Assembly: GCA_034638255.1 (NCBI GenBank)
Contig: JAWPGT010000006.1
Span: forward strand, 992,001 to 1,056,000
Source of the DNA: Coprinus comatus
Taxonomy: Eukaryota > Basidiomycota > Agaricomycetes > Agaricales > Agaricaceae
DNA length: 64,000 nucleotides
Reading direction: 5' to 3'
The notes beneath the pieces are model-generated. The model was not told where the DNA came from and did no database searches. It saw only the letters and a list, made by a program, of their open reading frames with translations. Below, in pieces: positions 1 to 12,179 of this stretch. Each line of letters begins with the position of its first letter. Position 1 is the stretch's first letter. Both the position numbers and the translations under genes were made by a program.

Positions 1-381
1 CATGTGAGATGTAGCACCGGTGTCACAAAGCCATTGGAAACTTGCATGAGGTTGGAGAGGGCTGGAGGAAGGAAGGGTAGATGTTGCATTGCCAGCAAAC
101 TCGGTAATGAAGGAGTTCGTCTCGTCGCACCAAATTTTGGGTGTCGTTTGCGAAATATGAGATAAACGTGTATGACGAGTTTGACGTGATTCGGACGGTC
201 GGTTGGCGAGATATTGAGCTTTTGCCTTTGCCTTCTCAAAACTAAAGCATGAAACCTGAGAGTGGCCTGTAACTCCGCAAAAATCGCATTTTGTGGTTGG
301 AAAAGCGGCCTGAGGTAGAGCTGAAGGTTTAGGAGGAAGGGAGGGATGTCCAGAGGATGAGTGACGCATTTTGAAAGCCAT
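1..381 (-). pseudogene. copia-A gag-pol, N-terminal fragment
   Basis: Reverse-strand copy of the start of the copia-B polyprotein (17504 onward). It runs off the left edge. It encodes the single CCHC knuckle (CDFCGVTGHSQVSC) followed by the start of the retropepsin region, ending near CDTGATSHM at base 1. The sequence is essentially identical to copia-B from the LTR through the coding start, so both are copies of one young family. Like copia-B, it has only about 100 bases between primer-binding site and the first Met, so most of a normal copia gag is absent. The start chosen is the same Met as in copia-B. The rest of the element lies outside the window. Confidence 0.85.
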
Positions 382-471
382 AAAGTCGTTGTAAAATAGT
401 AGAAAGAGTGTTGAGCAGTAGAGAGTGGAATATGTGAATAAATAACGTGTTTCTTGAAGTCCTAAAGCACG

Positions 472-483
472 GGGCCCATAACC
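472..483 (-). other. primer-binding site of copia-A (initiator tRNA-Met anticodon arm)
   Basis: Directly internal to the LTR, the reverse strand reads GGTTATGGGCCC. This is complementary to the anticodon stem-loop of eukaryotic initiator tRNA-Met (GGGCCCAUAACC). Priming by a half-tRNA of this kind is established for Drosophila copia and yeast Ty5. Confidence 0.75.
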
Positions 484-831
484 TGTAAGCGCAGGATCGT
501 AGAGGACGACGAGACGAGCACAATGACGAAGGAATGGAAGGAGACCAATGAGAAATGACTGAGATAGAACACAAACACTGCAGACACTTGTATTAGACTA
601 GAAAGATACAATAACTTCTTAACTACTCACCTGCAGACACTTGTATTAGACTAGAGAGTCTTCATGTGTCTGCAGGACGCTTCAGTAACGTGTGACGTGA
701 CATTGTGATGTCACAGAAAGCGGAAATAATCTACAAGTCCAAAACTCCAAACAGAATATCCAACCACAACTCTTTTAACCTCAACCAACAATAAGTACTG
801 ACCTTGGGGACTGTCTAGAGCATTCCTGACA
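484..831 (-). repeat. 5' LTR of copia-A (348 bp)
   Basis: On the reverse strand it begins TGTCAGGAATGC and ends GCGCTTACA, with the PBS immediately after. It is the same length as the copia-B 5' LTR (17054-17401). In its first ~110 bases it carries the four base variants of the copia-B 3' LTR (21324-21670), not those of the copia-B 5' LTR. In its second half it matches the copia-B 5' LTR. The flanking bases at 832-836 (reverse strand GGTAC) match the 3' flank of copia-B rather than anything next to copia-A. Confidence 0.9.
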
Positions 832-914
832 GTACCCAATTAAAACAACTAGTGGTACCCTTTTATAACAACTAGTGGTACCTATTTGTTACCACTTTTG
901 GGTCGTCAGCTACC
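832..914 (-). repeat. detached left terminus of the giant KDZ transposon
   Basis: Reverse complement of 832-895 closely matches the outer part of the right terminal inverted repeat at about 36421-36482, including two ACTAGTGGTACC motifs. It ends at a TGGATGGAGG (915-924) that is the reverse complement of 36503-36512, the duplicated target site. The piece was separated from the rest of the element (21671 onward) by a copia insertion and then inversion. The outermost ~20 bases differ between the two ends, so the exact tip is uncertain. Confidence 0.75.
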
Positions 915-3900
915 TGGATGGAGGAGTTGATCGGCTTGTCATTAGGAACTGGATAGTACCCTTCTGGCAGCGGAGTTCGCACCGGCTTGGTATCATGGTC
1001 AGAACCAGTGATTTTAAACCTTTCCAGGATCTTTTCTAAATAAGCACATTGATCAAGATAGATCTTTCAATTAGCTCAATCTCTCCTGATGTGCATACCA
1101 AGAAATTCTTTGACTTCTCCAAGGTCGCAGCATTCCCACTTTTTCATGAACTCTCCTTTAAGCTTTTTAAGCAGGGCGGGGTCATTTCCCATAAAGAGTA
1201 CATCGTCAACGTACACAACAGCAATGACAAATTTGCCATCTTTTTGGTGATAAATATGGATACCAGCATTGGATTCACATCGCTTGAAACCTAGTTTGTT
1301 CATAGAAGATGCCATCTCCTTCCACCAGGCCAAGCTGGCTTGTTTAAGGCTGTACAATGCACGTCATAACCTCCACACCATATGTTCCTTGCCCTTAAGT
1401 TTGAAACCTTCAGGTTGATCCATATAGATTTCCTCATCCAGTTTGCCATAGAGATATGCTTGTCAGCGAATTATTATTGGGGTAAACTTGCAGATCTGAT
1501 TCCCGTTATCACTTCTCTATGATATCCATGTGCTACTGTTTGTCACCTGTCCTCCTCATGTAGTTCCCATCTGTCAATCTTTTATTATCACATGTGTTCT
1601 ATTTCTCATGTCATCTATTTCTGTTATCACATGTGAATTACTTGTTGTATATATATGTCGCGTACAAGTCCTGTAGTCCTTGTCCGCTTACACCCGAATA
1701 CAACACTTGTGGCATCCTACACTCAGCTAAGGTGTTCACCTCAGTACTTTACATCTTCGTCATATTCCAACAATGCTGTCTTTACATCGACAGACTCAAT
1801 GTCCCAGTCTTCTAGGGTGGCTAACCCAAGCAGGATTCAAGCAGACTCATATCGTACTACTGGAGAAAATAGTTCATCAAAGTCGATGCCCTCGACTTGA
1901 GAAAATCCTTTAGCAACTAGTCTAGCACGTTTGCAACCATCACTCTTTTCATTAAAGACCCATCTATTTTTTATGGTTTTCCTTCCTTCCAGAAGTTTCA
2001 CCAACTCATAAACTTCTCACTTTTTAAGCACTGCTAGTTCTTCAAGACAAGCTTCATGCCAGTGTTTTTGTTCCTCTGGATTCAATTTTACAAGATCACA
2101 GAATTGCTCAGGAACTGTAGTTGAACTCGCTTTTGCCAATAAAAAGTTCATCAATTCTAACCCCCCTTCCTTAGTAATCCATTGAATCTTACAATCTGCG
2201 TCTTCTTCCATAGTGTCAGGTTGTTGTTCCCTCACATATTGCCATGAGGTATCCTCGTGTTGTCTGCATATTTCATTGCGACGTTCTTGGACTTCCTCAG
2301 GTGAAATAGGACATGGATCTGCTTTAGGGCAATCTCATTGATTTCGGATTCTGAAATCGTGACCATGGAGACAAACTCTCCCCTGAGGTAGTAGAGGTTC
2401 ATTGTGATTGTAATCTCATAGGATTTCAGATGGATGTGTTCTCTCCCCATAAATGTTACCTTCTCTAAAAGGAACAAACTTTTCTCTGCCAGAACGGCGA
2501 GGTAAAGGTTCAACTGGTCTAGGAGGTCATTCAGGTGATGGAGAAATGGGACAGGTGGAGTCAGATCGAGGAGCAGGGCTCGGACTCGGGTGACAAATAG
2601 GTGATTTGGGATCAGTGTATGATAACATGTCATCATCATCTTCATCAGTGACTTCCTCTACTGTTGTTTTCCTAGGAGCGGGTTTGCTCAGACCAGGAAC
2701 AGGAGGTTTTTGAGAAGTAGATGGTCCGGGAATCGGACCTTGCGGTCTAGGCAGTAACGGTGTTCTATCACTGTCATCTTGTCGAGATGTGTCCATAGGA
2801 TCATCAGGATAAAGATCAGGTGTAGTATCCTCGTCATCTTCATCAGACGCTGGAGGAGGAGGATTTATTTTGGGGTTTTTAGAAGAACTGGAGTCCTTAC
2901 GTTTTTCGTGATCTGGCTTGCATTTGGGATACCAGCCCTCATCAAAAATAGCTGTCTTCACAGTATAAATAACATTTCCTTTTTGATGTCACATAAACAT
3001 AAAGTTAGTGCCATTATAACCAAGGAAGATCATTAATTCAGATCTGGGAGATAACTTGTCATCCCTTGATTCCTTTGGAATGAAAACATAAGCTGCACTA
3101 AATCTGGCTTTTTCCCGGTTACCATTTCTATGGGAGTTTTCCATTCAAGACATTTGATGGGAGTTCTATTATAACAATGAACTGCTGTGTTAAGGGCAAA
3201 TTCCCACCAAGAATCTGGTAAGCATGCAGTAAGTCGCATGGCCTGCACCTTTTCCTGAAGTGTGTGGTTCAGTCTTTCTGCTCTACCATTCTGCTGGTGT
3301 ATATGTGGTGCAGATGTCTCATGTACTATCCCTTTTGAGTGAAGGAATTCCTCAAATTGTTTAGAGACATATTCACCACCATTGTCTGTCTGGATATACT
3401 TAATCATTTTACCAAATTGCTTTTCCTCGAAGGCACAAAATCTTTCAAGTGCTATAAAGGCATCAGACTTGGCTCATAAGAGGAGGATCCAGGCATGGCT
3501 AGAATAGTCATCATAGAACATCATTGCCCACTTATACTTGTGATACGAGGCAATGGGGAATTCTAGAAGATCACTATGGATCAATTCTAAAAATGACTTC
3601 GCTCATGTCGAAAAAGGATGATGTGCATCATCAGACATTTTGCCTCAAGCACAACCATCACATACTTGACAGGAGATAGGAATGTTAAACTCGGGTACTT
3701 TTTCCAAGTGTTTTGGGAGTTGTTGCAATACTTCCTTTCCAGGATGCACCAATTGATGGTGCCAAAGATCATAAACAGAAAGTTTCGATGTGCAATAAGA
3801 TAGCACCTGGTTCACAGTGTAGTGATGCACCAACCTAGTGTGAACATGGTGGAGGGCATCTTCCATAACTTTAAATGTTGTGATGCATGATGCATGCATG

Positions 3901-6007
3901 AACAATTTTCTGTTTGAACGAAATATGTTGGTTTGCTTTAAATTTGACTCACTCCTCATTCCTTGCAGCCATAAGGCGCCAGGTGAAATGATTCTAGTGG
4001 AGAGAGACTCTAAATAATAGACTGGGTACAGTGGAGTTGTTCTAGTAACTCTGTCTACTTCGTGTTGGAAGAGAACTTTCCCACAACCTTTTATGGTTAT
4101 GAGATTGTTGCTGGCATCTCTGACACCACCAAATTCTCCATTCTCTAACTCAATAAAGTCAGCTATATATGGTGTGCAATTAAAGCTAGTGCCTGAATCA
4201 AGGAGCCAAATAGCAGACTCTCTAGCATAATTAGGTTTACTTTTATCTTCACAGAAGTTGCATAAGCAATCATCAAGATGTTTTGACGATTCATCACTAT
4301 TCTTAGGATCTTTTAAATATTTCGTCGGCACAACAAAATGATCACAAGTAGAAACAGGAGAAGGGATCATATTTAAAACGGGATTACAAACAGTGGTAGA
4401 TGTAAAAAGAGAACTTGTAATAGTCTGACTAATGTCCAGCAGTCCAATATGGTGCTCTAGAACATGGGGTCTGATGGAGCCATTGGTTCATCCCCCCAGG
4501 CTTGCTTGGGGGCATCTCTGTAAGTTCCATTTAGTAATGAAGAATTCTTGAGAGAAGAAAGGAACGTACTCATTGTACCATCCATCATCAACCTTGTAGT
4601 CAGCATCTGCGTTGAAGTCCAGATCATTCATATAGGCATCAGCCTCTGCAATTGCTTTAGGGACATTGGAAGGTGGGACATAAGAGGGAGACTGTGATCA
4701 ACACGTGGGGGACCCAGGTGTAGAAACTGAAGACAAATTGACTTCCTCTTTAGGAAGGATTGTAGTAACCATTGCATCAAGGGATGGTGGAGGTGACAGG
4801 GGAGAGGGTTCAGCCAGGCTGAAGCCAAGGCGAGCACCTATCCTTTTGAAGACCTCTGCCTTCTTTTTCTGATACCAGGTACAACCAACCAGGTGGCCAA
4901 CAGGGGGAAGGAGGGTAGCATGAGGAGCAACATAGGGCTCAACTCCATGAACTACAACTTCATCTGCAGCCTTTTTCAAGGCCACTGCCTTGAGGCAGGG
5001 ATCAGTAGTCTTCATCCTCTCAATGAGAGAATGAGTAGAGGAAGGTTTGTTAGTGGGAGTCATGAAAGACTCCAGAATAGTGGGTGACAAAATCATGTTG
5101 ACATTACCATCTTCTCCTTTGGCTTTGTTCACCTTATTGCCTCCACGTTTTCCATGTCAATGCTTCTTCTTTTTATCCTTATCCCCCCCAGAAGCATCAC
5201 TGGAACTGGAGTTCTGGTTCTGATTTGGTCTAGAATTAGACCCAGAAGCATTCTGTTGTTGTTGTTGGGGCTGCTGTGGAGCACCACCAGAGGGTTTAGA
5301 ATAGGGCTTTGCACCCTTGTAGTTTTTAATGCCAGTAGAAGTGGCATGAGAAGCAGATGCAGCTCCACAGGAATCCTGCCAAGCACCCATAATTTCATCA
5401 GAGATGATCTGGACCATTAAGGTCAAAAGGGAGTTACCATATTGAATGAGAAGAGCAGCACGTGTTGCACTCATTGAGGAGGAATGCATGTCATCAACAT
5501 GAGAGCCTGAAGGATCTCAGGAACATTGATGGGGGGCGAGGCTTGCTGTAACTGCATGAAATAGTTCCTAAAGGTGGAGATCTCCTTAGAGGGACCACTC
5601 ACACCAGATAATTGGAATGAATCTGCAGAAGCATACAGCTTGTAAGCTGCACCTGCTGAGAATGTGCTGTACATTCGTTTTAGGTGGGTCCACAGACCAT
5701 CAGAGGTTGTTTGTCCATGCCGGAGCATGTCATTGCTCAACCTGGAATTTAACATTCTGAGAGCAAATGCCTCACAATTATCGAACTTTCGAATTTCATT
5801 GACATTTGTGGGGGGTACCATAGCGGTGGTGCCAGTTGCTGGAGAACCACTGACAGCTGCAGGCCTTGTGGCACTGCCGTCGATCATGTGTGCAACACAC
5901 CATCTATCCATATGGATCATATTGGCAATAGACATTATCTGTGCTTCCCAAATTTGGTAATTTGCAGTGCCTGTGAGAACTGGGATCAAGGGGATCAAAG
6001 AGGCCAT
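915..6007 (-). pseudogene. copia-1 gag-pol, 5' part up to reverse transcriptase
   Basis: Ty1/copia polyprotein read from 6007 leftward. Gag begins MASLIPLIPVLTG and has a Gln/Asn-rich tail. The protease site is WLLDSGTSFN (about 4195). Then come a GAG-pre-integrase region (LWHHQLVHP), integrase (QTDNGGEY and HQQNGRAERLN), a proline/acid-rich linker and the reverse transcriptase N-terminal part (VDVKTAYLYG, YVDDVLF). It is broken by a 1-base deletion near 5495 and by TGA codons near 5155, 3650, 3605 and 3477, each at a place where Arg fits. A solo LTR sits in the RT at 1461-1772. The frame stops after SSIQ at the KDZ target site and resumes at 36503 on the other strand. Homologous to copia-2 but clearly divergent. 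Confidence 0.85.
1461..1772 (+). mobile_element. solo LTR (312 bp) in copia-1 RT, TSD ATGCT
   Basis: Starts TGTCAGCGAATT, ends ATTCCAACA, flanked by ATGCT at 1456-1460 and 1773-1777. Removing it and one TSD copy rejoins the RT sequence around VDVKTAYLYG. A near-identical copy of the same length lies at 62741-63052. There is a TATATATG motif about 110 bases before the 3' end. Internal sequence is absent on both sides, so it is an LTR-LTR recombination product. The parent family is not otherwise present in the window. Confidence 0.92.
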
Positions 6008-6279
6008 GAGTGATGTTTGGAGATAGAAATCTACAACAAAACATGTGTCAGAACTATGAACTAAAGCTGCACTACATGCGCTATGTTCTACAGAGCTATG
6101 TGCTGCCTGTCTAACCAAGTACAGTAAGGGTATGCATAGAGTACACTGATGGGTCAAATGTCTCGAGTGAGCGGAACTTGGACTTCCCTCACAGGTGAAT
6201 CCAGCTTCACCCTTGAGCTCAGTGCAGCACGATGAGTAGTATTCATCAAGTGTGCATCGTGAGTTGTACAGGCTAACCA

Positions 6280-6291
6280 GGGCCCATAACC
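6280..6291 (-). other. primer-binding site of copia-1
   Basis: GGTTATGGGCCC on the reverse strand, adjacent to the LTR. It has the same initiator tRNA-Met anticodon-arm complementarity as in the other copia elements here. Confidence 0.72.
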
Positions 6292-6509
6292 TGTTAAAAC
6301 AAGAGCGTAGCATGTATGCTAAGGTAGGTACAACTTAGACTTACTGAGGGTGGTTGTTGAGGTAGAAAAGAACTTAAGTATATAATGCAACTACTACAAG
6401 GTTTATATACGTTAATGCAATGGTCCGTGCGAGAACATATTTGAGTCACATGTTCATCTAGCATAATGCCATTAGAGAATGTCATGGAAGAACTAATAAT
6501 AGTTCAACA
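6292..6509 (-). repeat. 5' LTR of copia-1 (218 bp)
   Basis: Reverse strand starts TGTTGAACTATT and ends TTTTAACA. It is the same length as the LTR at 37623-37840 and very similar to it. It carries a TATATAAA-like motif and an AAGTT/TTCTTTTC region. The outer flank is CATAG (6510-6514); the matching duplication is not present beside the 37840 end. The insertion lies inside the copia-2 pol region. Confidence 0.9.
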
Positions 6510-9500
6510 CATAGTCCTTTGGATCAAGTTTACCAAGATCACAGAATTGAACAGGGACATATGGATTTTTCTCAGCAGCTTTCACTAATAAAAATTCAAT
6601 CCACTTAACTCCCCCTTCCTTGGCAATATGCATTAACTCAGACTCATCCAATTCTTCCATGTCCATGGGAGGATCAGATTCTGGTTCCTTTTTAGGATGA
6701 ATCCAACCAGGGCCCTGTTGATATTGTTCATGCTGCTCTTTGATTTCTCATAAGTGCCAATCAACTTCTTCAGGTAGAAGATCCTGTGGTTTAGGCAGCA
6801 CATTTCTGTTGCACCAATAATTACCACAGAGTCAAGTTTGCTCTTGGCAAGGAAGTCCCTCAAAGTCATGTTTATAATCCCTCAATATTTCAGAAGGATG
6901 TTTTTTCTCCCTGTAAATGTTGCCAGGTCTCCTTGGAACCTCATGCTGTTGACCAGATTGTCATGGTAATGGAGAAACCGGATGGGAGGGAGGCACACTT
7001 GAGTCTGCTGAACTAAATGAAGGAGCAGGAGAAGGAACACACTGAGGTGTACAGATAGGTTCATCTGCATAGCTCAAATTATCACTGTCTTCATCCTCAG
7101 TTTTAACTGTGGGAGACAGATATTTTTTGGTCTTGGGGTGAGCTGGTAGAGATGGAGGAGGTGGAGGAACTGAGGGTTGACATGGATGCATTGGTGTCCT
7201 TGGCCAATTAGGTTGAGGTTGAGTATTGCTATAGGGCTCATGGAATTCAGGAGTATGATATTTGTTGTCATCATCAGAGAAATCTGAATCAGATGGAGGA
7301 GGATTTTTATGCTCAGAAGTATCCTTGTATTGAGATGTGTCATACTGGCATTTAGGAAACCAGTTTTTGCTGAAGATAGCAGTGGCAGCTCTAAAGATTA
7401 CATTTCCTTTTTGATGACACATGAATTTATGGTTTGTACCATCATAACCAATAAAAATCATGGCCTCCAATCTAGGAGAGAGCTTATTATCTCAAACCTC
7501 CTTTGGCAGGTAAACATAAGTGCCACATCCGAACACATGTAAGTAATTTACATTTGGTTTCTTTCCATAGACCATTTCCATGGGAGTTTTCCACTCAAGA
7601 TGTTTGATGGGGGTGCAATTATACAAATGTACAGCTGTTTCCACAGCAAATTCCCACCAATTCTCTGGAAGGCAAGCATAAAGTCGCATGGCCTGCGCCT
7701 TTTCTTGAATTGTACAATTCAGTCGCTCAGCTCGACCATTCTGCTCATGAATGTGAGGAGCAGATGTCTCATGTACTATTCTGTTTGTGCCAAACAATTC
7801 CTATATTTCTTTAGAAATATACTCCCCCCTGTTATCCATGTGGATATGTTTGATCTTTCGACCATTAGATTGATTCTGCACCATAGCTACAAAATGCTTG
7901 AAGGCATTGGGCATTTCGGATTTATTGTGTAAGAATACAACCCATGCAAAGGAAGAGTAGTCATCTATGAAAGTAATAACCCACTTATAATGGTGGTAGG
8001 ATAATGTTGGGAATTCTAGAAGATCCAAGTGGATACATTCTAGATATGCTATAGCATGAGAGTTGGATGGGGGGTGTGCACTTTCCTGCAGCTTACTATG
8101 AGCGCAGCTATCACAAATCTCTCCGGAATTAGGAATAGAAAACTCGGGAAAGTTTTTGATGTGTTCCTTGAACTTCCTGAGAACATTCTTCAAAGGATGT
8201 CCAAGTCAATGATGCCACAAATCATAAGCCATGGTTCCAGGGAGAGAAAGACAATTATGTGAGCCATCATAATGTCTGATTATTCTCGAATGAAGCATGT
8301 GAATGCCATCATGTAATCCCCTTCATGGTGTGAACATAAATAGGGAACCATCAGCACATAGGATATGAGTCCCAGATAAGGCACCCTGGGTTGTCATTCC
8401 TTCAAGGTAAAAAGTACCAGGGGACATGAGATGTCCAGTTAGCATTTTAAGATAAAAAACCAGCCATAGTACAATAGTCGTTAACTTGCCATCAAGATCA
8501 TACTGAATGAGGACTCTGCCTTTTCTACCAATGGTGACTTGGGAATTAGCAGTATTGGCTTTACCAAAGTCCCCTTCCTCAAATTCAACAAAGTTGTTCA
8601 TCTCTCCAGTAAAATGGTAAGATGCACCTGAGTCAAGCATCCAGGAAGCAAAATCTTGGGCATAGTTAGGAGATTTTTTACAAGCTCCACACTTACATTC
8701 AGATCTATCGATATCCTTACCAGATGTCTGTGCCAGAATTTTCTTACAAAGATATTTTGAAGGCAGCATAATTGGACGTTCATTCACAGTAAGCAGTGTT
8801 ATAGAAAAGGTAATAATGTGATCAACAGACAGTACTCTACAAGTCCCAGCAGTCCAGTCCAATAGTCCATCAACAACAGCATGCTCCTTTAGAAGTGAGT
8901 TGGAGACTGAGGAGAGGGAGGTACATTTGTGGAGTCCCAGAAGCATTGAACTTCCAGGTCTATTCTGGATTCTAGCATTAGTGGATGAGCAGTTACCTGA
9001 TGGAGAATGTATGTACTGGTACCCCTCATTGTCCTTGGTGTATTCCAAGATTGCATCATCCATGTAATCCTCATCAGGGATACATGGCACTTCTTCAATA
9101 GAAGTGCAAGGGACTGGTTCAGCCATGGGGATATCATAAGGTAGAATTACCTCAGAGATTGCAGGAAGCACCTTCTTAGGTGCTGGCTCATTGACTTTAT
9201 ACTTCTTAGAGTCCTCAGACTCCAAGAAACTGGTACAAGACTGGTACTTCTGCATGATCTCATGCTTCCTCTGCTGCTTCGGAGTTTTACCAATGAACCC
9301 TAGAGAACTGAAGTCCTGCAACAGGAAAGAAGTAGGTTCCTTTGGGGGTAAGGCATCACGGATCCTCTTGACAAGAGAGTGAGTAGAAACTGGAGGAGGG
9401 GGAATAAAGAGAGAAGCTTCAGTTGCAAGAACAATGTTTGTAGCCTGATCATCTGTAGCTTCCTTGGCCTTGCCACTACCACATTTGCCACATTTTCTCT

Positions 9501-10359
9501 TCTTCTTTTCAGCCTTGTTAGAACCACCAGGATTTGATTGTTGTTGTTGCTGCTGCTGCTGCTGCCCTTGTGGGTGCTGCTGTTGTGGCTGCTTCTGGTT
9601 AGACTGGTTCTGATTTTGGTTCAAGGTCTGATGGGGTTTAGTCTTATTAAAATTCTTAACCCCAGAAGCTTTGGAAGAATGTGAGGCTTGTGCCTGGCTG
9701 CAGGAATTGTGCCAAGCACCAACGATTGCATTCTGGACTATCTGGACTGTAAGAGACAAGAGGTCATTACCATATTGAACTAAAAGTGCAGCCCTGGTCA
9801 CAGCCCATTGCTGGGGGATGTGTGTCATCAACATCAGAGCTCGAAGAGTCTGTGGGACATTGATTTCAGGGGTAGCATTCTCCAACTGGATAAAGTAGTT
9901 AACAAACATCATGATTTCCTTAGAAGAATCATCAGATCTGGAAAGACAGAAGGAATCAGCAGATGCATACAACTCATATGCAAAGCCAGCAGAGAAAGTT
10001 CCATAGGTATTATGGAGATGAACCCAGAGATTGGCAGCCCTAGTATGACCATGACATAGCATATCATCACTCAACTGGGAATTAAGCATCCCAAGAGCGA
10101 AAGTGTTGCAATTGTCATAAGCATTTTGCTGCTCTTGAGTCATTTCTGGGCAAGCATGCCAGCCAGGTATGGTATCAGTGGCTGCGACAGCAGACTGCAC
10201 AGGGCCAGGAATAGGACAAATGTACCCATCCTGGATCATAGTGGTGACTGACCAGCCATCCAAAATAATCATAGCTATGCAAGCAAGAATGTGTTGTGAC
10301 CAAATTGGCCAGTCAGCAGAGCCTTTGAGAATAGGAAGTGTGGGGATGAGTTGAGACAT
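6510..10359 (-). pseudogene. copia-2 gag-pol, truncated before RT
   Basis: Ty1/copia polyprotein read from 10359. Gag (MSQLIPTLPILKG) ends in a Gln-rich run and a Lys/Cys-rich segment. The protease site is WMLDSGASYHFTG (about 8620). The GAG-pre-integrase segment is LWHH-stop-LGH, and integrase carries ITFIDDYS, HMDNRGEY and HEQNGRAERLN. A proline/acid-rich linker follows, then the RT N-terminal lead-in (FCDLGKLDP), where the copia-1 LTR interrupts it. One long frame covers 10398-8323. After that TGA stops appear near 8323, 8203, 7491, 6961, 6838 and 6748 and a TAG at 7801. Each TGA sits where CGA (Arg) would restore the expected family residue. The RT and RNase H half is not found after copia-1. 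Confidence 0.85.
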
Positions 10360-10643
10360 GATAAGGGATGAGAGATATTGTTCTACAACAAAACACAAGT
10401 TAGCATCATGTTGGGTACTGCGATTATTCGCACAGACAACAGAGCTATGAGCTTCCCTCCTAACTGAGTATGGTAGGAGTGAACAACTCTGACACCAGGG
10501 AGGCAGAAATCTTCACAGGGCCATTGCAAGACTCATACACTCCAGGTTGGTCGACACCACCTTCCGCCTCTTACAGTGAGACACATTATCTGGACAAATG
10601 TCCAAGACAGTCTGCAAACCACTAGAGTCGTACTGGCTAGTTG

Positions 10644-10655
10644 GAGCCCATAACC
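10644..10655 (-). other. primer-binding site of copia-2
   Basis: Reverse strand GGTTATGGGCTC next to the LTR. It covers the same CAU-anticodon region of initiator tRNA-Met, with a changed distal base. Confidence 0.65.
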
Positions 10656-10895
10656 TGTTGAAAGCAATGTGTAGACAAGTAAAGTGTGTCATTGGGTAGG
10701 TACTCACAGTTATATGAGAAGGTGGTAAGCATTGTAGAAGTGTGAGGAGAGCAAAGTAAGTAGTATAAGAACTGTAGAAATAAAGTACATGATAATGCCC
10801 TTTATATACTCTAATGCTATGGTCCATGCTCACTAATCCTAAGGTCATGTGTAACTACGCTTTCTAATATGTATGCTAAGCATGGAGGTGAAACA
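10656..10895 (-). repeat. 5' LTR of copia-2 (about 240 bp)
   Basis: Reverse strand begins TGTTTCACCTCC and ends TTTCAACA at the PBS. It contains a TATATAAAGG-like box. The start is inferred from the TG..CA rule only, because no second copy is in the window to fix the border. Confidence 0.6.
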
Positions 10896-10959
10896 CTAAT
10901 CTACTTAGTAATGAACACTGAGAGATTATTCAGTAATATATAATAAGTGCTATATATAA

Positions 10960-11052
10960 GCATCTATGTCAGCGCTTAGTGAGCATCTAACTCAGTGCTT
11001 AGTAGAGTGGCTATGTCAGTGCTTAGTGAGCAGCTATGTAAGTGCTTGGTAA
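10960..11052. repeat. tandem repeat, 23-bp unit, 4 copies
   Basis: Four imperfect units of GCATCTATGTCAGTGCTTAGTGA type follow one another with lengths 23, 24, 23 and 23. No coding frame is evident. Confidence 0.8.
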
Positions 11053-11069
11053 GCAGCTTAATTAGTAAT

Positions 11070-11425
11070 CACTTCAACACCTTTCTCTTTTTACATTACA
11101 CTCTTTTTACCTTTTACTCTCTCCCAATCCCATTCTCTTCCTCCTCCCACACCTTTCTTATCAATGTCCCTATCTCTCCTCTTTCTTCAATCTCAGTTTT
11201 TTCTTTCTTTTTTAGTTGTTTGTTTCTTGACTCTCTCTCTCTCTCTCTCTCTCTCTGTCCCTCTGTGACTCTTTTTTCCTTTCTCTTTCTCTCTCTGTTT
11301 CTACATTTCAGTCTTGCTTAGTCTCTCAGTCTCTCCTTATATCCAGTCTCAGTCTCAGTCTCAGTCTCAGTTCTCTGTCTGTTTGTCTGTCTGTCTGTCT
11401 CTCTCTCTTAGCTCTCCATCCTCCT
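11070..11425. repeat. pyrimidine-rich low-complexity tract
   Basis: Long CT-rich strand with a (CT)n run near 11229-11257, a CTCAGT hexamer run near 11345-11372 and a TGTC tetramer run near 11382-11400. Any open frame here is compositional. A polypyrimidine strand could form triplex DNA, but nothing shows a function. Confidence 0.8.
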
Positions 11426-12175
11426 TTTGATATATGTATCTTGTTAATTAGGGTTAGGTTTTTTTTTATCTTTGAATTTTACTTTTTTTTATACAATGGT
11501 TTTTTTGGTGTTGCTTTTTTGATGCTTTTTTCTTGAAGCTTTTTTTTCGTGAATGATTTGAGAGAATGGGTTTGAGGATGATTAAGTCTTGAGAGTTCTT
11601 TTTGCTCTACTCAAGGGGCTGGAAGCTGTGTATAACACACCACATGCACACATCCAACACCTACCTCCCTTTGCACCTCTGGTGAGCGTTTTTTATAAGT
11701 TACAGTAATGGTTGTTAAGAAATTATGTTTTGGATCTTGTGGCTGTTTACTCTCCATTCCCTTGCAATATAGGTTAAAATCAAAGTATATTCAGTACTCA
11801 GGTCTGTCAAGCTGGAGTTCTACTAATTTCTACTTTGTATGACACAGGTGTTTAATATTACATATAACTTCTTTTTTTTCAACATGTAGACCACAACTTA
11901 TTGGACATTGTTTCAATGTACCAGACACCTAGCACAAGTTACACCACTAGTTAAAATACATAAATGTAATGACAGATGAACCTTTCAAACTAACAAAGCA
12001 TGTCAAAAATAAACCTAAAACCAATGGGCATAGTATGGAAATCAATAATTCGATCCCGACTTCGATGTACCTTGATAAACTAGTGTTTCTAATTAAAAAA
12101 AAAAAAAATTCAGTACATATATAATATCAAACTTCAAAACAAAACAAAAAATCTGACACTCACTAGTAGAAAATT
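11426..12175. other. intergenic stretch without recognised gene
   Basis: T-rich sequence with a single telomere-like TTAGGGTTAGG near 11448, A/T homopolymer runs and no sustained coding frame or repeat border. A short run at 12100 (14 A) ends a degenerate tRNA-B-box-like motif, which I did not accept as a SINE. Confidence 0.6.
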
Positions 12176-12179
12176 CTGC

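Noticed and set aside
10995..11321. 108-codon open frame in the CT-rich tract
   Set aside because: Composed of Ser/Leu/Phe from simple repeats; typical compositional frame without family match.
12040..12110. Possible tRNA-derived SINE with poly-A on the plus strand
   Set aside because: The A-box-like and B-box-like words are only about 24 bases apart, too close for a tRNA promoter, and their order suits the other strand from the poly-A.
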